Source: Nitrospirae bacterium UBA4572
Lineage (GTDB): Bacteria; Nitrospirota; Leptospirillia; Leptospirillales; Leptospirillaceae
Assembly (NCBI GenBank): GCA_002387725.1
Contig: DGKK01000042.1
Span: 1-11,845 of the forward strand
Direction: 5' to 3'
DNA: 11,845 nt
Made by a program: the position numbers and the translations under genes. The notes below the pieces were generated by a model. That model was not told where the DNA came from, made no database searches, and was given only the letters and a program-made list of their open reading frames with translations. This document shows, piece after piece, positions 1 to 6,933 of the stretch (position 1 is the first letter of the stretch; each line of letters begins with the position of its first letter).

Positions 1-37
1 GAAGGAATCCCCTTCGTTCACGAGGGGAGGATGTCAA
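1..37 (+). mobile_element. Right end of an IS200/IS605-type (TnpB) element
   Basis: The first 37 bases carry a short G/C hairpin (arms ccccT at 10-14 and Agggg at 22-27, around cgttcacg), followed by aggatgtcaa. The pattern gaatcccc, hairpin, ggggaggatgtcaa is one I recognise from the right ends of many IS200/IS605 elements that carry tnpB. There the hairpin is also the 3' part of the omega RNA that guides TnpB. The terminal TCAA at 34-37 matches the right cleavage tetranucleotide known for IS608, so the element probably ends near 37. The transposase genes would lie to the left of the window and are not seen. The family call rests on this short signature alone and the boundary is approximate. 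Confidence 0.6.
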
Positions 38-834
38 CATGTCTCAATCGGGTCAAAGCTGATCAACGTCTGAACAAGCCCTTCAATTCTCTCATGGGCC
101 CACAGACGTCCTCCGGAGACTCCCAATCCCTTGAGAAGATGCAGCTCCCGAAGGCGCCCGGGAGGATCGAGAACATCCAAGACATCCTTGCCCAACGACG
201 GGAGAAGGCTCCAGTCCGGAAGATCGCTCCCCACAAGAGACTCGATGATTTTCTCCGTCCACCGGGGAATCGCCGGATCCTCATGACCCCGAGCCATTTC
301 CATGGCATTAAAGGAAAGCACTCCGGAGACAACCAGCAGGATCTTTTCCCGCCTCTTCGGACCCAAGGCACGAATTGCCTCCCCTAGGCGATGAGCGTGA
401 AGGACGCCTGAAAGCGATTGGGATACGGGAAGCACAGGGGTTGTCCCCTCGGGAAGAAGAAAGAACAGGGGGATCGAGATGGCATGGTCAACTCCATGGA
501 CTCCTGACGCCATCGCCAACCCCTTGGCCCGGCCGGCGGCCATCAGCCGCTCCCCCAGCTCCGGAGACCCAGGAGGATCATACTGGTAATGATGGCCAAA
601 GCCTGAAAAATCCCTCGACGAGCGATGCTCGGAAGAGAGGTCCATCAAGGTGACATGCCGAACCTGCCACGCGGGCGTATAGGCGATGACAGCATCAAAG
701 GGCTCTCCCGAAAGGGTGAAAATCTCCTGACGAAAGCGGACAAAGGCGGCGGTCATTTCCCGGCGATCTCCCCGGCTCCAGGAGGAGAGCAGATCGGGGC
801 TGTGGGGGGCCATCACCGGCCAGATCCGGCTCAC
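34..834 (-). CDS. Class III extradiol dioxygenase-like protein (LigB/DODA superfamily)
   Basis: A 266-aa soluble protein resembling LigB/DODA-type ring-opening dioxygenases, which use non-heme Fe(II) to cleave catechol-type rings. The family pattern is visible: an N-terminal APHSP (His11), a TPAW...H stretch (His60), a YD-PGSPELGERL segment (85-97), GVDHAISIPL (His117) and PVLPVSQSL (133-141). His11 and His60 are candidate metal ligands and His117 a candidate catalytic base. The family's SLSH signature reads VLSF here, with Phe175 in place of His, so ordinary dioxygenase activity is doubtful. The substrate is unknown. The start is GTG at 834, overlapping the TGA of the upstream methyltransferase as GTGA, which suggests translational coupling. 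The TGA stop lies inside the apparent IS right end, so the last residues may have been altered by the insertion, although the length is near normal for the family. Confidence 0.7.
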   Translation of the reverse strand: MSRIWPVMAPHSPDLLSSWSRGDRREMTAAFVRFRQEIFTLSGEPFDAVIAYTPAWQVRHVTLMDLSSEHRSSRDFSGFGHHYQYDPPGSPELGERLMAAGRAKGLAMASGVHGVDHAISIPLFFLLPEGTTPVLPVSQSLSGVLHAHRLGEAIRALGPKRREKILLVVSGVLSFNAMEMARGHEDPAIPRWTEKIIESLVGSDLPDWSLLPSLGKDVLDVLDPPGRLRELHLLKGLGVSGGRLWAHERIEGLVQTLISFDPIETC

Positions 835-1952
835 CGGCCTGCCTCCCGGTCAAAGGGCTGTCCGTCGGGGTGGGCCAGACGAATGACGGGAAGCTCCTTC
901 GGCCAATCCATCGCCCCTCTTCTGTCTCGGGGCGAGCCGGATCTCAGGGGCAAAACCAAGGGTGTCCCGATTGTCTCCCCCCGATGGAGACGCGTAAAGC
1001 TTCGCGTCAGATCGCTCCTGTTCCGATTCAGGAGACGAATTCTCCACCAGTTGTTCCCATCACAAAAATCTCCCGAGAAAAACCCCTTTCCCTTATGAAG
1101 AGGCGAGACCAATCGAAGCGACGGAGGGAGGGGTGTCCCCTCCAGACCAAAGAGAAGATAGGTCATCTTGAGGGCATCCTTGATGTGACCGAGCGACTCC
1201 GCCGTTTTCAGAAGTGTCTCCGAAAAATCTGCCGGACGATCTTCATGACACCAGTCGTCGGAATGGGCCAGAGCCGGACAGGGAGCGACTCTTCCTCCAG
1301 GGCACGGTGCCAGCAGGGTCAAGGGAAAATGACGGGATAGAAGAAGGTCTCCCAAAGAAAGGAGGGCCCGGGAAGATCTTTTGTCGGCAGGCTCAACTAG
1401 AAGCATGATCCCTCCCGGACGGAGTGTGTTCGATACCTCTTCGAGAAGATCCGCAAAGCTCTCGTCCCGATGCTCGTTTTCCGCCAGGCAGTTGGCCATG
1501 GTCACGATATCAAAGGAGCCGGGGAGAAATGGCCTCTCATCCGGCAGTGTTGCCCGGCTCACTGAGATGAAGAGTCGGGGATCCCGCGGCGCATTCACCG
1601 CATGGGACAAGGCCCCATCCGAGCGGTCAACGAGATGAAGGTCGAGAGGGCCATAAAACTCTGAAAGGAGCGCCGTGGCAATACCTTGGGAAAACTCGCC
1701 CGTCCCAGCCCCCAAGTCGAGCATCCGAAGACGATCCTTCAGGAAGAGCCTTGGAGAAGCTCGCCGCACAATCTCCCTCCCCAAGGATTCCCCCTTGGCG
1801 TGGCTGACCTCCCCATAATAGGCTCCATAGGCCTCACGTATTTCGGGTCGATCCATGTAGGAAGGATCAAGCGTTCTCCCGGTAAAGCCTTGAGAGAGAT
1901 TCGAGACATCTGTCGCGACTGGATTTCTGACGATACTCTTTCTGTTTTTCAC
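831..1952 (-). CDS. Rsm22/METTL17-like SAM methyltransferase-fold protein with Fe-S cysteines
   Basis: A 373-aa protein of the Rsm22 family. Its mitochondrial members (Rsm22, METTL17) associate with the ribosomal small subunit and assist its assembly. The SAM-binding motif I is DLGAGTGE (79-86), with an acidic LHLVDRSD at 105-112 as motif II and LRPGGIMLLVEP (177-188) as the later strand. C-terminal to the Rossmann core are Cys217, Cys225 and Cys235 (PCP, PCP, WCHEDRP) and Cys297 in SGDFCDG. This reproduces the four-cysteine layout that holds a [4Fe-4S] cluster in METTL17. The segment around 284-310 also has the family's P--KGKG...C-DG pattern. The start is GTG at 1952 with AGAGG only 3 bases upstream, so initiation is not certain. 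A small-ribosomal-subunit role is inferred from the family. It is coupled to the downstream dioxygenase-like gene and divergent from hisS. Confidence 0.8.
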   Translation of the reverse strand: MKNRKSIVRNPVATDVSNLSQGFTGRTLDPSYMDRPEIREAYGAYYGEVSHAKGESLGREIVRRASPRLFLKDRLRMLDLGAGTGEFSQGIATALLSEFYGPLDLHLVDRSDGALSHAVNAPRDPRLFISVSRATLPDERPFLPGSFDIVTMANCLAENEHRDESFADLLEEVSNTLRPGGIMLLVEPADKRSSRALLSLGDLLLSRHFPLTLLAPCPGGRVAPCPALAHSDDWCHEDRPADFSETLLKTAESLGHIKDALKMTYLLFGLEGTPLPPSLRLVSPLHKGKGFFSGDFCDGNNWWRIRLLNRNRSDLTRSFTRLHRGETIGTPLVLPLRSGSPRDRRGAMDWPKELPVIRLAHPDGQPFDREAGR

Positions 1953-1986
1953 GATCCTCTGCTAAAATGAAGGTTCGTTTATCGGG

Positions 1987-2027
1987 GGCAGCGGCTCCCG
2001 CCAAAAGGATCTCCCGAGCGGGCTGCC
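1987..2027 (+). other. Stem-loop in the hisS leader
   Basis: An imperfect inverted repeat: ggcagc (1987-1992) pairs with gctgcc (2022-2027), and after a small internal loop gctc (1994-1997) pairs with gagc (2016-2019). It sits in the 129-bp region between the divergent methyltransferase and hisS starts, about 55 bases before the hisS ATG, and is followed by tctctcccc. It could be a leader structure or a weak terminator-like element. I see no T-box signature, so regulation by uncharged tRNA is not supported. Confidence 0.3.
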
Positions 2028-2081
2028 TCTCTCCCCATCCATGGTGAAGATCCGCGGACATCATTATACGGAAAGGCAATC

Positions 2082-3377
2082 ATGAAGTATCAGGCCCCTC
2101 GAGGCGTCAAAGATCTTCTCCCCCCGGAGTCAGGCTCCTTCAGGCAACTCGAGGACGAGGTTCGAAGACTCTTTGCCCTGTCAGGGTTCCAGGAAGTACG
2201 GTTGCCAATCTTTGAGTCGGCGGCCCTCTTTACCCGATCGATAGGAGAATCCACCGACATCGTGGAGAAGGAGATGTACCTTTTCGAGGGAAAAGGGGGA
2301 GAGACGCTCGCGCTTCGGCCCGAAGGGACCGCATCCCTTCTTCGAGCGGCGATCGAACATCGCCTTGCGGAACCGGGACGGACCTCCCGGCTCTTCTATC
2401 AGGGACCGATGTTCCGGCACGAACGTCCACAGGCGGGCCGGCTCCGACAGTTTCACCAGGCAGGCGCAGAAATCCTGGGCCCCAATGACCCAGACACCGA
2501 TGCCGACCTGATTGCCACTGTCAGCCGATATGCCCAAGCGACAGGAATCCCGGGTTCCCGGCTTCTCATCAACAGTATGGGGTGCGAAAACTGCCGTCCC
2601 GAGTACAGGAAACGGTTGCTCTCCTATCTCGAGGGACAAAAGAATCTCCTTTGTGAAACCTGTGTGCGGCGCATCGCCACCAATCCGCTCCGCGTTCTCG
2701 ACTGCAAGGTTGAGGGCTGCCAGGCAGTCCTCGATGCGGCACCAGCCATCACCGACTCACTCTGTCCCGCGTCCCGCGATCATTTCGAGCGGGTCCGCCA
2801 GGCACTCTCGGAGGGTGACATCCCGTATACCCTTTCTCACCGGCTTGTTCGAGGTCTCGACTATTACACGGAAACGGCTTTTGAATGGGTCTCCGATGCC
2901 CTGGGGGCCCAATCGACATGGGCGGCCGGAGGACGCTACAACGGCCTCGTGAGCTCCCTCGGCGGTCCCGACGTTCCGGGAGTCGGACTTGCCATCGGGA
3001 TCGAACGTCTCTTTCTTTTGAGGGAAAAGGCCGGGACTCTCCCAGTCTCCAAGGAGCCCCCGGTTATGATTGCCCTTCACCCCCTCGACAATGACAGCCG
3101 CCCCTATGTTCGAACACTTTTGGCCGGATTGAGGGAAGAGGGGATTTCCTGCGTGGGTCTCTTTGGCTCCAACCGTCTGAAGAAGGCCTTCGTCTCGGCC
3201 GAAAGAGAAGGCGCCCGCTACATCGGACTCGCCGGTGAAAGCGAACGCTCAGACGGAACCTTGACCATCAAGGATCTGAAAACAGGAGTCCAGCAAACCC
3301 TGCCCGGCCACCCGGCCCATGACCTTGCCCGAATTCTCCGGGCTGGACTCCAGCTCTCCATCGACCCCTCCGCCTGA
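2082..3377 (+). CDS. hisS: Histidyl-tRNA synthetase
   Basis: A 431-aa class II aminoacyl-tRNA synthetase that charges tRNA-His with histidine in the cytoplasm, of normal length for bacterial HisRS. The N-terminal APRGVKDLLP is typical. Motif 1 lies around 36-46 (FQEVRLPIFES) and motif 2 spans RPEGT (79-83) to YQGPMFRHERPQAGR (106-120). The histidine-specific signature is LVRGLDYYTET (255-265), and motif 3 is GVGLAIGIERL (300-310). Cysteines at 168, 171, 191, 194, 208 and 213 fall in the insertion domain in the arrangement common to many bacterial HisRS. The last 100 residues form the anticodon-binding domain. The start is ATG at 2082 with ggaaagg about 5 bases upstream. It is divergent from the methyltransferase gene and convergent with the ccoG-like gene, so it is probably transcribed alone. 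Confidence 0.97.
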   Translation: MKYQAPRGVKDLLPPESGSFRQLEDEVRRLFALSGFQEVRLPIFESAALFTRSIGESTDIVEKEMYLFEGKGGETLALRPEGTASLLRAAIEHRLAEPGRTSRLFYQGPMFRHERPQAGRLRQFHQAGAEILGPNDPDTDADLIATVSRYAQATGIPGSRLLINSMGCENCRPEYRKRLLSYLEGQKNLLCETCVRRIATNPLRVLDCKVEGCQAVLDAAPAITDSLCPASRDHFERVRQALSEGDIPYTLSHRLVRGLDYYTETAFEWVSDALGAQSTWAAGGRYNGLVSSLGGPDVPGVGLAIGIERLFLLREKAGTLPVSKEPPVMIALHPLDNDSRPYVRTLLAGLREEGISCVGLFGSNRLKKAFVSAEREGARYIGLAGESERSDGTLTIKDLKTGVQQTLPGHPAHDLARILRAGLQLSIDPSA

Positions 3378-3401
3378 AGCCGACCCTATGTCCCCCGAAT
3401 G

Positions 3402-3438
3402 TCGGGAGGGCGGAGGTCTCCCTCGCGCATCCTCCCGA
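3402..3438. terminator. Inverted repeat between convergent hisS and ccoG
   Basis: A perfect 8-bp inverted repeat, tcgggagg (3402-3409) and cctcccga (3431-3438), encloses a 21-base loop that can itself pair partly. It occupies the 69-bp gap between the 3' ends of hisS and the convergent ccoG-like gene, where a bidirectional terminator would be expected. There is no T-run on either strand, so classical Rho-independent termination is uncertain. Confidence 0.4.
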
Positions 3439-3446
3439 ACAATCGG

Positions 3447-4778
3447 TTACCCCTGCGAGGGGCTGGGAATATAAACCGTGGCGTTTTGACGGAACTGGCC
3501 TGGCTTGGGGGTAAAGCTCTTCACTTCGACCTGGAAATTATGGAGTCCCGGAGCGAGGACTCCCGACGGCCCCACCGTCATGACAACCTTCCGGTGCTCA
3601 CCCGGCGGCACGGATACCTCCGTTTGGCCGAAGGTCACATTGGAGGGCGGCAGCCCCTCCTCACCCAGAACAAAACGCTCAGGACGCGGTGTCTTGTTGT
3701 AGAGTCCAACCTCGAACTGGTCGAATCTTCCGGGAACCTGACTGAAGGTCACCCGATAGGGCGAATAGGTGACGATCCCATAGATAAAAAGAGAAAGAGG
3801 AACGAGGCTAAAAAGCGTGGCGACGACAAATCTCACCGTTCCCGGAGAAAGCCGCCTCGCCTTGGTCGTTCCATCCTCCGCTACATAGACGCCGTTTTTG
3901 TGAAAGGTCAAAAGCGACGGCTTCCCATGTTTGCCCATATAATCCTCGCAGACAACCACACATTCCCCACAGTTGATGCAGCGGGAATAGTTCTTGGTAT
4001 CCCGGGGATCGATATCGATAAAGCAAGATTTGACACACAGGTTGCACCCGGTGCACTCCGCTCGGCGGCTATGGTCAAAGGCTACCTTGAGAGTGTCATC
4101 GGTCTTGAACATGTGCTGCCAGAGCGGATAGGGACAGACCCATTTGCACCAGTAGTGGCGTACGAGAAGAAGATTCAGGAACATGACTCCGCCAATCCCC
4201 AAAACCAGCCAGTAAGCCGTATGGTTGGCTCCCGTCAGGAGATCGTGAAAGAGGGTCCGGGGAGGAATGACATAGGCGGTGATGATGACCGAAACGGTAA
4301 GGGAAAAGAGTGTCACCCCACCGACAAAGATTGTCCATTGGCCAAGCTTTCTGAGAAGCCCCACCTTCTTTGGCCGGACCCCGGAGAGAGAGACCTCCCC
4401 GAAGCCTGGCCCCAGAGCTGCGGAGCCGAAGGAAAACTTTGCCAACGCATTGGTCCACTCTGAAAAAGTATTTTGAATACAGGCCCATCCACAGTAGACC
4501 ATTCCAAGCATGGCATAGACCGCCGTCATCGCGGAGATGACAAAGATCCAGAAGGGAAGGATCAGAAAGAAATCACTCCACCACACCTGATATCCCATGA
4601 TGACAAATCGGCCGGTGGAGAGATCGATATGAAAGAGACCTGTAAAAGGAAGGGCAATAAGAAGAACAATGAAGGCCACCTGAACGATGGTCCGGACCTG
4701 AGTTACCCGAAGGCCTCCGGCAACCTTTGCAGGCTTGCCGATTTTTGGCATCGGGATCAGTGGCTGAGTCTGTTCCAT
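3447..4778 (-). CDS. ccoG: CcoG/FixG-like cbb3 oxidase assembly protein, polyferredoxin membrane protein
   Basis: A 443-aa membrane iron-sulfur protein. CcoG (FixG/RdxA) family members reduce Cu(II) during delivery of copper to cbb3-type oxidases. Transmembrane segments are near 28-48, 67-95, 146-170, 185-206 and 315-337. The paired cysteines YCGWAC (Cys96, Cys100) and WCKWVC (Cys211, Cys215) correspond to the conserved CxxxC pairs of the family. A two-cluster ferredoxin domain follows, with Cys242, 245, 248, 252 and Cys267, 270, 273, 277. The last 100 residues are a beta-rich Ig-like domain, also typical of FixG. It is the last gene of the minus-strand cluster. The ATG at 4778 lacks a close Shine-Dalgarno sequence, and a TATAAT lies just upstream, so it may have its own promoter as well as read-through. 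The family call is firm; the copper-reductase role is transferred from homologues. Confidence 0.92.
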   Translation of the reverse strand: MEQTQPLIPMPKIGKPAKVAGGLRVTQVRTIVQVAFIVLLIALPFTGLFHIDLSTGRFVIMGYQVWWSDFFLILPFWIFVISAMTAVYAMLGMVYCGWACIQNTFSEWTNALAKFSFGSAALGPGFGEVSLSGVRPKKVGLLRKLGQWTIFVGGVTLFSLTVSVIITAYVIPPRTLFHDLLTGANHTAYWLVLGIGGVMFLNLLLVRHYWCKWVCPYPLWQHMFKTDDTLKVAFDHSRRAECTGCNLCVKSCFIDIDPRDTKNYSRCINCGECVVVCEDYMGKHGKPSLLTFHKNGVYVAEDGTTKARRLSPGTVRFVVATLFSLVPLSLFIYGIVTYSPYRVTFSQVPGRFDQFEVGLYNKTPRPERFVLGEEGLPPSNVTFGQTEVSVPPGEHRKVVMTVGPSGVLAPGLHNFQVEVKSFTPKPGQFRQNATVYIPSPSQG

Positions 4779-4798
4779 TGGAAGAGAAGTCCCTCTAG

Positions 4799-4804
4799 AT
4801 TATA
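4799..4804 (-). promoter_or_regulatory. Candidate -10 element for the ccoG-like gene
   Basis: On the minus strand this reads TATAAT, a perfect sigma-70 -10 hexamer, 20 bases before the ccoG ATG and within the 37-bp gap after the 112-aa gene. No convincing -35 lies 16-18 bases upstream, where the sequence is purine-rich (GGGGAA). An internal promoter for ccoG is possible but not shown. Confidence 0.3.
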
Positions 4805-4815
4805 GGGTGACGGCC

Positions 4816-5154
4816 TTACTCTTCCCCTTCATCGTCAGGATGCTCCGAGCGGGAGGAAGGCCCACCGATTGGCCTCATTTCCTTCCCGTGACCCGGTTTT
4901 TCGAGCTCCTTCTTGAAATACCAGGAGATCCCCAGATAAAGGAAGACCGGAATGAGGATGCCCAAAAGAAAGAAGAGATAGGCAAACCAAGGGAGCCCCA
5001 AGGTGACGTGGACGTACCGGGGAAGATAGGCCCATGCCGGAGCTGGCAGGAATACAGCCCCTCCTCCCCATAGTGAACCCAGCAGAAGGGGTTTGTAAAG
5101 AAGCCCCCCCCGCATCCCCTCGGAGGGCTTTTCCAATAGAGCGTCCATCCCCAC
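4816..5154 (-). CDS. Small membrane protein of the oxidase-like cluster, unknown family
   Basis: A protein of up to 112 aa that I do not recognise. Residues 17-43 form a hydrophobic stretch ending in PAPAWAY, which resembles a signal peptidase I site. A strong transmembrane helix lies at about 52-78, followed by a charged tail rich in Lys and acidic residues (EHPDDEGEE at the end). It therefore has either a cleaved signal peptide plus one anchor, or two helices. The start is ambiguous. GTG at 5154 begins immediately after the upstream TAG with GAAGG 10 bases before it, whereas ATG at 5148 has AGG 5 bases before it (taGGTGGGG). ATG at 5115 would give a more classical signal peptide. It sits tightly between the CcoN-like gene and ccoG, so a role in the same complex or its assembly is inferred from context only. 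Confidence 0.7.
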   Translation of the reverse strand: MGMDALLEKPSEGMRGGLLYKPLLLGSLWGGGAVFLPAPAWAYLPRYVHVTLGLPWFAYLFFLLGILIPVFLYLGISWYFKKELEKPGHGKEMRPIGGPSSRSEHPDDEGEE

Positions 5155-5742
5155 CTAGGAACGACCTTCGCCGGCAGTCGCCACCGCGGGAGAGATCCCC
5201 CCCGAAAGCTCCTCGCGCTCGTTTTCAGGAAGGCTCTTCCGGCCCTTGGCGACCTGAACCGTCATATAAATGTTGTAGGCGAAGATAATGTTGGCCAGGA
5301 GAACAAAGAGGCCGAAAATCCCGACCATCTCCATGTAGGGGGCTTCGACGGGCTTGATGTCGGCCACATTTCCGTGAAGAAGGATCATCCCTCCTTTGTA
5401 GCCGGCAATGCAGAATGCCAGAACCATTCCCACCAGACTGATATTGTGCATCCAGAAGTGAATTCGCAGGAGACGGTAGCTATAGAGAGGTCCGGCATAG
5501 ATCTTCGGAACGATGTAGTACATGGAGCCAAAGATGGCCATCTCAACCCAGCCCAGCAGGTTGATATGGGTATGGCCAAGGACGATCAGATCAGAGGGTC
5601 CGCCGGCCCCTGCCTGAACAAAGTTTCGGAAGGTCTCAACCCCTCCCATCACGGCACCCCATGAGAAGCCGATGATTGCATACAGGAGGCAGGCATAGTA
5701 GAACTTCATGATGTAATCCTTGATTCGCTCGTCCCTTGTCAT
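5155..5742 (-). CDS. Short four-helix CcoN-like (cbb3 subunit I-like) membrane protein
   Basis: A 195-aa membrane protein with four predicted helices, near 14-35, 57-79, 93-114 and 138-162. The motif GHTHINLLGWVEMAIFG (56-72, His57 and His59), followed by YYIVPK, resembles helix 2 of heme-copper oxidase subunit I, where a His binds low-spin heme b. His95 and His99 lie in helix 3. Full CcoN has about 12 helices and CuB ligands; both the extra helices and any His-His pair are missing here, so it cannot be a complete catalytic subunit. ATG at 5742 is preferred, with GGAG 6 bases upstream. The frame stays open to an upstream start codon at 5844, but that would overlap the preceding gene by 50 bp. 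A paralogue lies two genes upstream (6934-7509). A heme-binding subunit of a cbb3- or NOR-like complex is the best guess. Confidence 0.8.
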   Translation of the reverse strand: MTRDERIKDYIMKFYYACLLYAIIGFSWGAVMGGVETFRNFVQAGAGGPSDLIVLGHTHINLLGWVEMAIFGSMYYIVPKIYAGPLYSYRLLRIHFWMHNISLVGMVLAFCIAGYKGGMILLHGNVADIKPVEAPYMEMVGIFGLFVLLANIIFAYNIYMTVQVAKGRKSLPENEREELSGGISPAVATAGEGRS

Positions 5743-5794
5743 TTCTCTCTCCATCCTTTCCTGACCTTGACTGTTCCTTCTCGCCGTCCGAACG

Positions 5795-6928
5795 TTACTT
5801 GACGGCATCCTTGCAAAGCCGGAATCCGAAAAAGTCTGAGGCATACACCGGCCAAGTGGGATTTCTTGCTGTCACGCGGGCGCTGTATTGATCACTCTTC
5901 CATGAGCCTCCCCGCAACACGTAATAGCTTTTTCCCGCCACGGGGTGGAGAGCCCCTGTGGGATCCACCCGATAGGCGTAAAATCGGGCCTTGTTTGCCG
6001 TGCTCCCAGGATAGGGGCGATAGGGCGAGCTTGTCCACTCGAAGACATTTCCCGCCATATCGAGGACTCCATAGGGGCTCGCTCCCATGGGATAGCGGTT
6101 AACAGGCGATGTATCCCCCACCGTGTAGTTGGCGTTCGCCCGCCGTGGATCCCATTCATTTCCCCAAGGCCACATGCGTTTGTCCTCCCCTCGGGCCGCC
6201 TTCTCCCATTCCTCTTCGGTACAGAGGCGGGCTCTGCGGAATCGGGCATAATCCCGGGCATTTTCCATGGAGACAAATGTGACCGGGTAGTCTCCGCGTC
6301 CGGGAGGGTAGGTGCCATTTTTCCAGTTGGCCGGAGGAAGATAGTGGAGCTTATCGACAAACTCCTTGTACTCGCGATTGGTCACAAGGGTTTTTTCGAT
6401 GAGGTAGGGGGGAAGGTAGACTTTGTGGATAGGCTTTTCGTCGAAGTTGGCGAAACTATCCTCGGCTCCCATCCAGAAAGGGCCTGCCGGAATCAGGACA
6501 TATCCTTCAGGGACCTTATACCCGGAGGCATCTACATGGATCTGGGGCGTAGGAGCCAGATCCTTTCCCTCAGCCAGCTTTTGAGAGGCAGCCCCCTGGA
6601 TCTGGGCATTCTTGGAACCGGGAAGTGCCTCGGTAAGAACTCCGCCCATGGGCCGGAACTCTCCTGGCTCGGCTCCGTGTTTACGGATCGAGGCGGTGGA
6701 GAGGCGGACAATTCTGTTGGATGCCAACCCGACCACATGAACAGCCCCTGCAATGAGGATGAGCAGGACAATGGTTATGCTAATGGCCTTCCAGGGGAGC
6801 TGCCACGGAGACATCTCGGCAGGAGCCAGATCGTCATCATCGGATGAGGTGATTTTCTTTGACGGAGTTTCCTCTCCCGCTGGGGCATGGGGATCCCCGT
6901 GATCATGAGTCTTGTTCAAATCATCCAT
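5795..6928 (-). CDS. Membrane-anchored SUMF1-domain (FGE-like) protein without the FGE cysteines
   Basis: A 377-aa protein. A His/Asp-rich cytoplasmic N terminus (1-45) precedes a single transmembrane helix (about 49-68) and a linker. A SUMF1/formylglycine-generating-enzyme-like domain from about 138 to 374 is then probably periplasmic. Domain marks are LIPAGPFWMGAED (145-157), LCTEEEWEKAARG (235-247), WPWGNEWD (253-260), YGVLDMAGNVFEW (286-298), VLRGGSW (337-343) and FGFRLC (367-372). The paired catalytic cysteines of true FGE, which lie shortly before the final GFR motif, are absent: that stretch reads ARNPTWPVYASDFFGFR. It is therefore unlikely to make formylglycine, and its function is unknown. 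Related SUMF1 proteins (NirV) occur beside copper nitrite reductases. It lies between the two CcoN-like genes, starting 5 bases after the upstream stop, so it is probably translated as part of the operon. Confidence 0.85.
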   Translation of the reverse strand: MDDLNKTHDHGDPHAPAGEETPSKKITSSDDDDLAPAEMSPWQLPWKAISITIVLLILIAGAVHVVGLASNRIVRLSTASIRKHGAEPGEFRPMGGVLTEALPGSKNAQIQGAASQKLAEGKDLAPTPQIHVDASGYKVPEGYVLIPAGPFWMGAEDSFANFDEKPIHKVYLPPYLIEKTLVTNREYKEFVDKLHYLPPANWKNGTYPPGRGDYPVTFVSMENARDYARFRRARLCTEEEWEKAARGEDKRMWPWGNEWDPRRANANYTVGDTSPVNRYPMGASPYGVLDMAGNVFEWTSSPYRPYPGSTANKARFYAYRVDPTGALHPVAGKSYYVLRGGSWKSDQYSARVTARNPTWPVYASDFFGFRLCKDAVK

Positions 6929-6933
6929 CCTGG

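Noticed and set aside
1867..2079. Short minus-strand frame over the methyltransferase start and hisS leader
   Set aside because: It overlaps the start of the Rsm22-like gene in another frame and has no motif. The region is better explained as a divergent leader.
1953..2081. T-box riboswitch for hisS
   Set aside because: A stem-loop is present, but the conserved T-box sequence and the specifier-loop architecture are not seen, and the leader is too short.
3399..4463. Long plus-strand open frame opposite ccoG
   Set aside because: The minus strand carries clear CcoG cysteine motifs. The plus-strand product is charged, low in hydrophobics and without any recognisable motif, as expected for a shadow frame in G+C-rich DNA.
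5743..5844. N-terminal extension of the CcoN-like protein
   Set aside because: The added 34 residues are polar, overlap the SUMF1 gene by 50 bp and lack a ribosome site, whereas ATG at 5742 has GGAG properly spaced.
5945..6847. Long plus-strand open frame opposite the SUMF1 gene
   Set aside because: The minus strand encodes an evident SUMF1 domain; the opposite frame has no ribosome site or motif.
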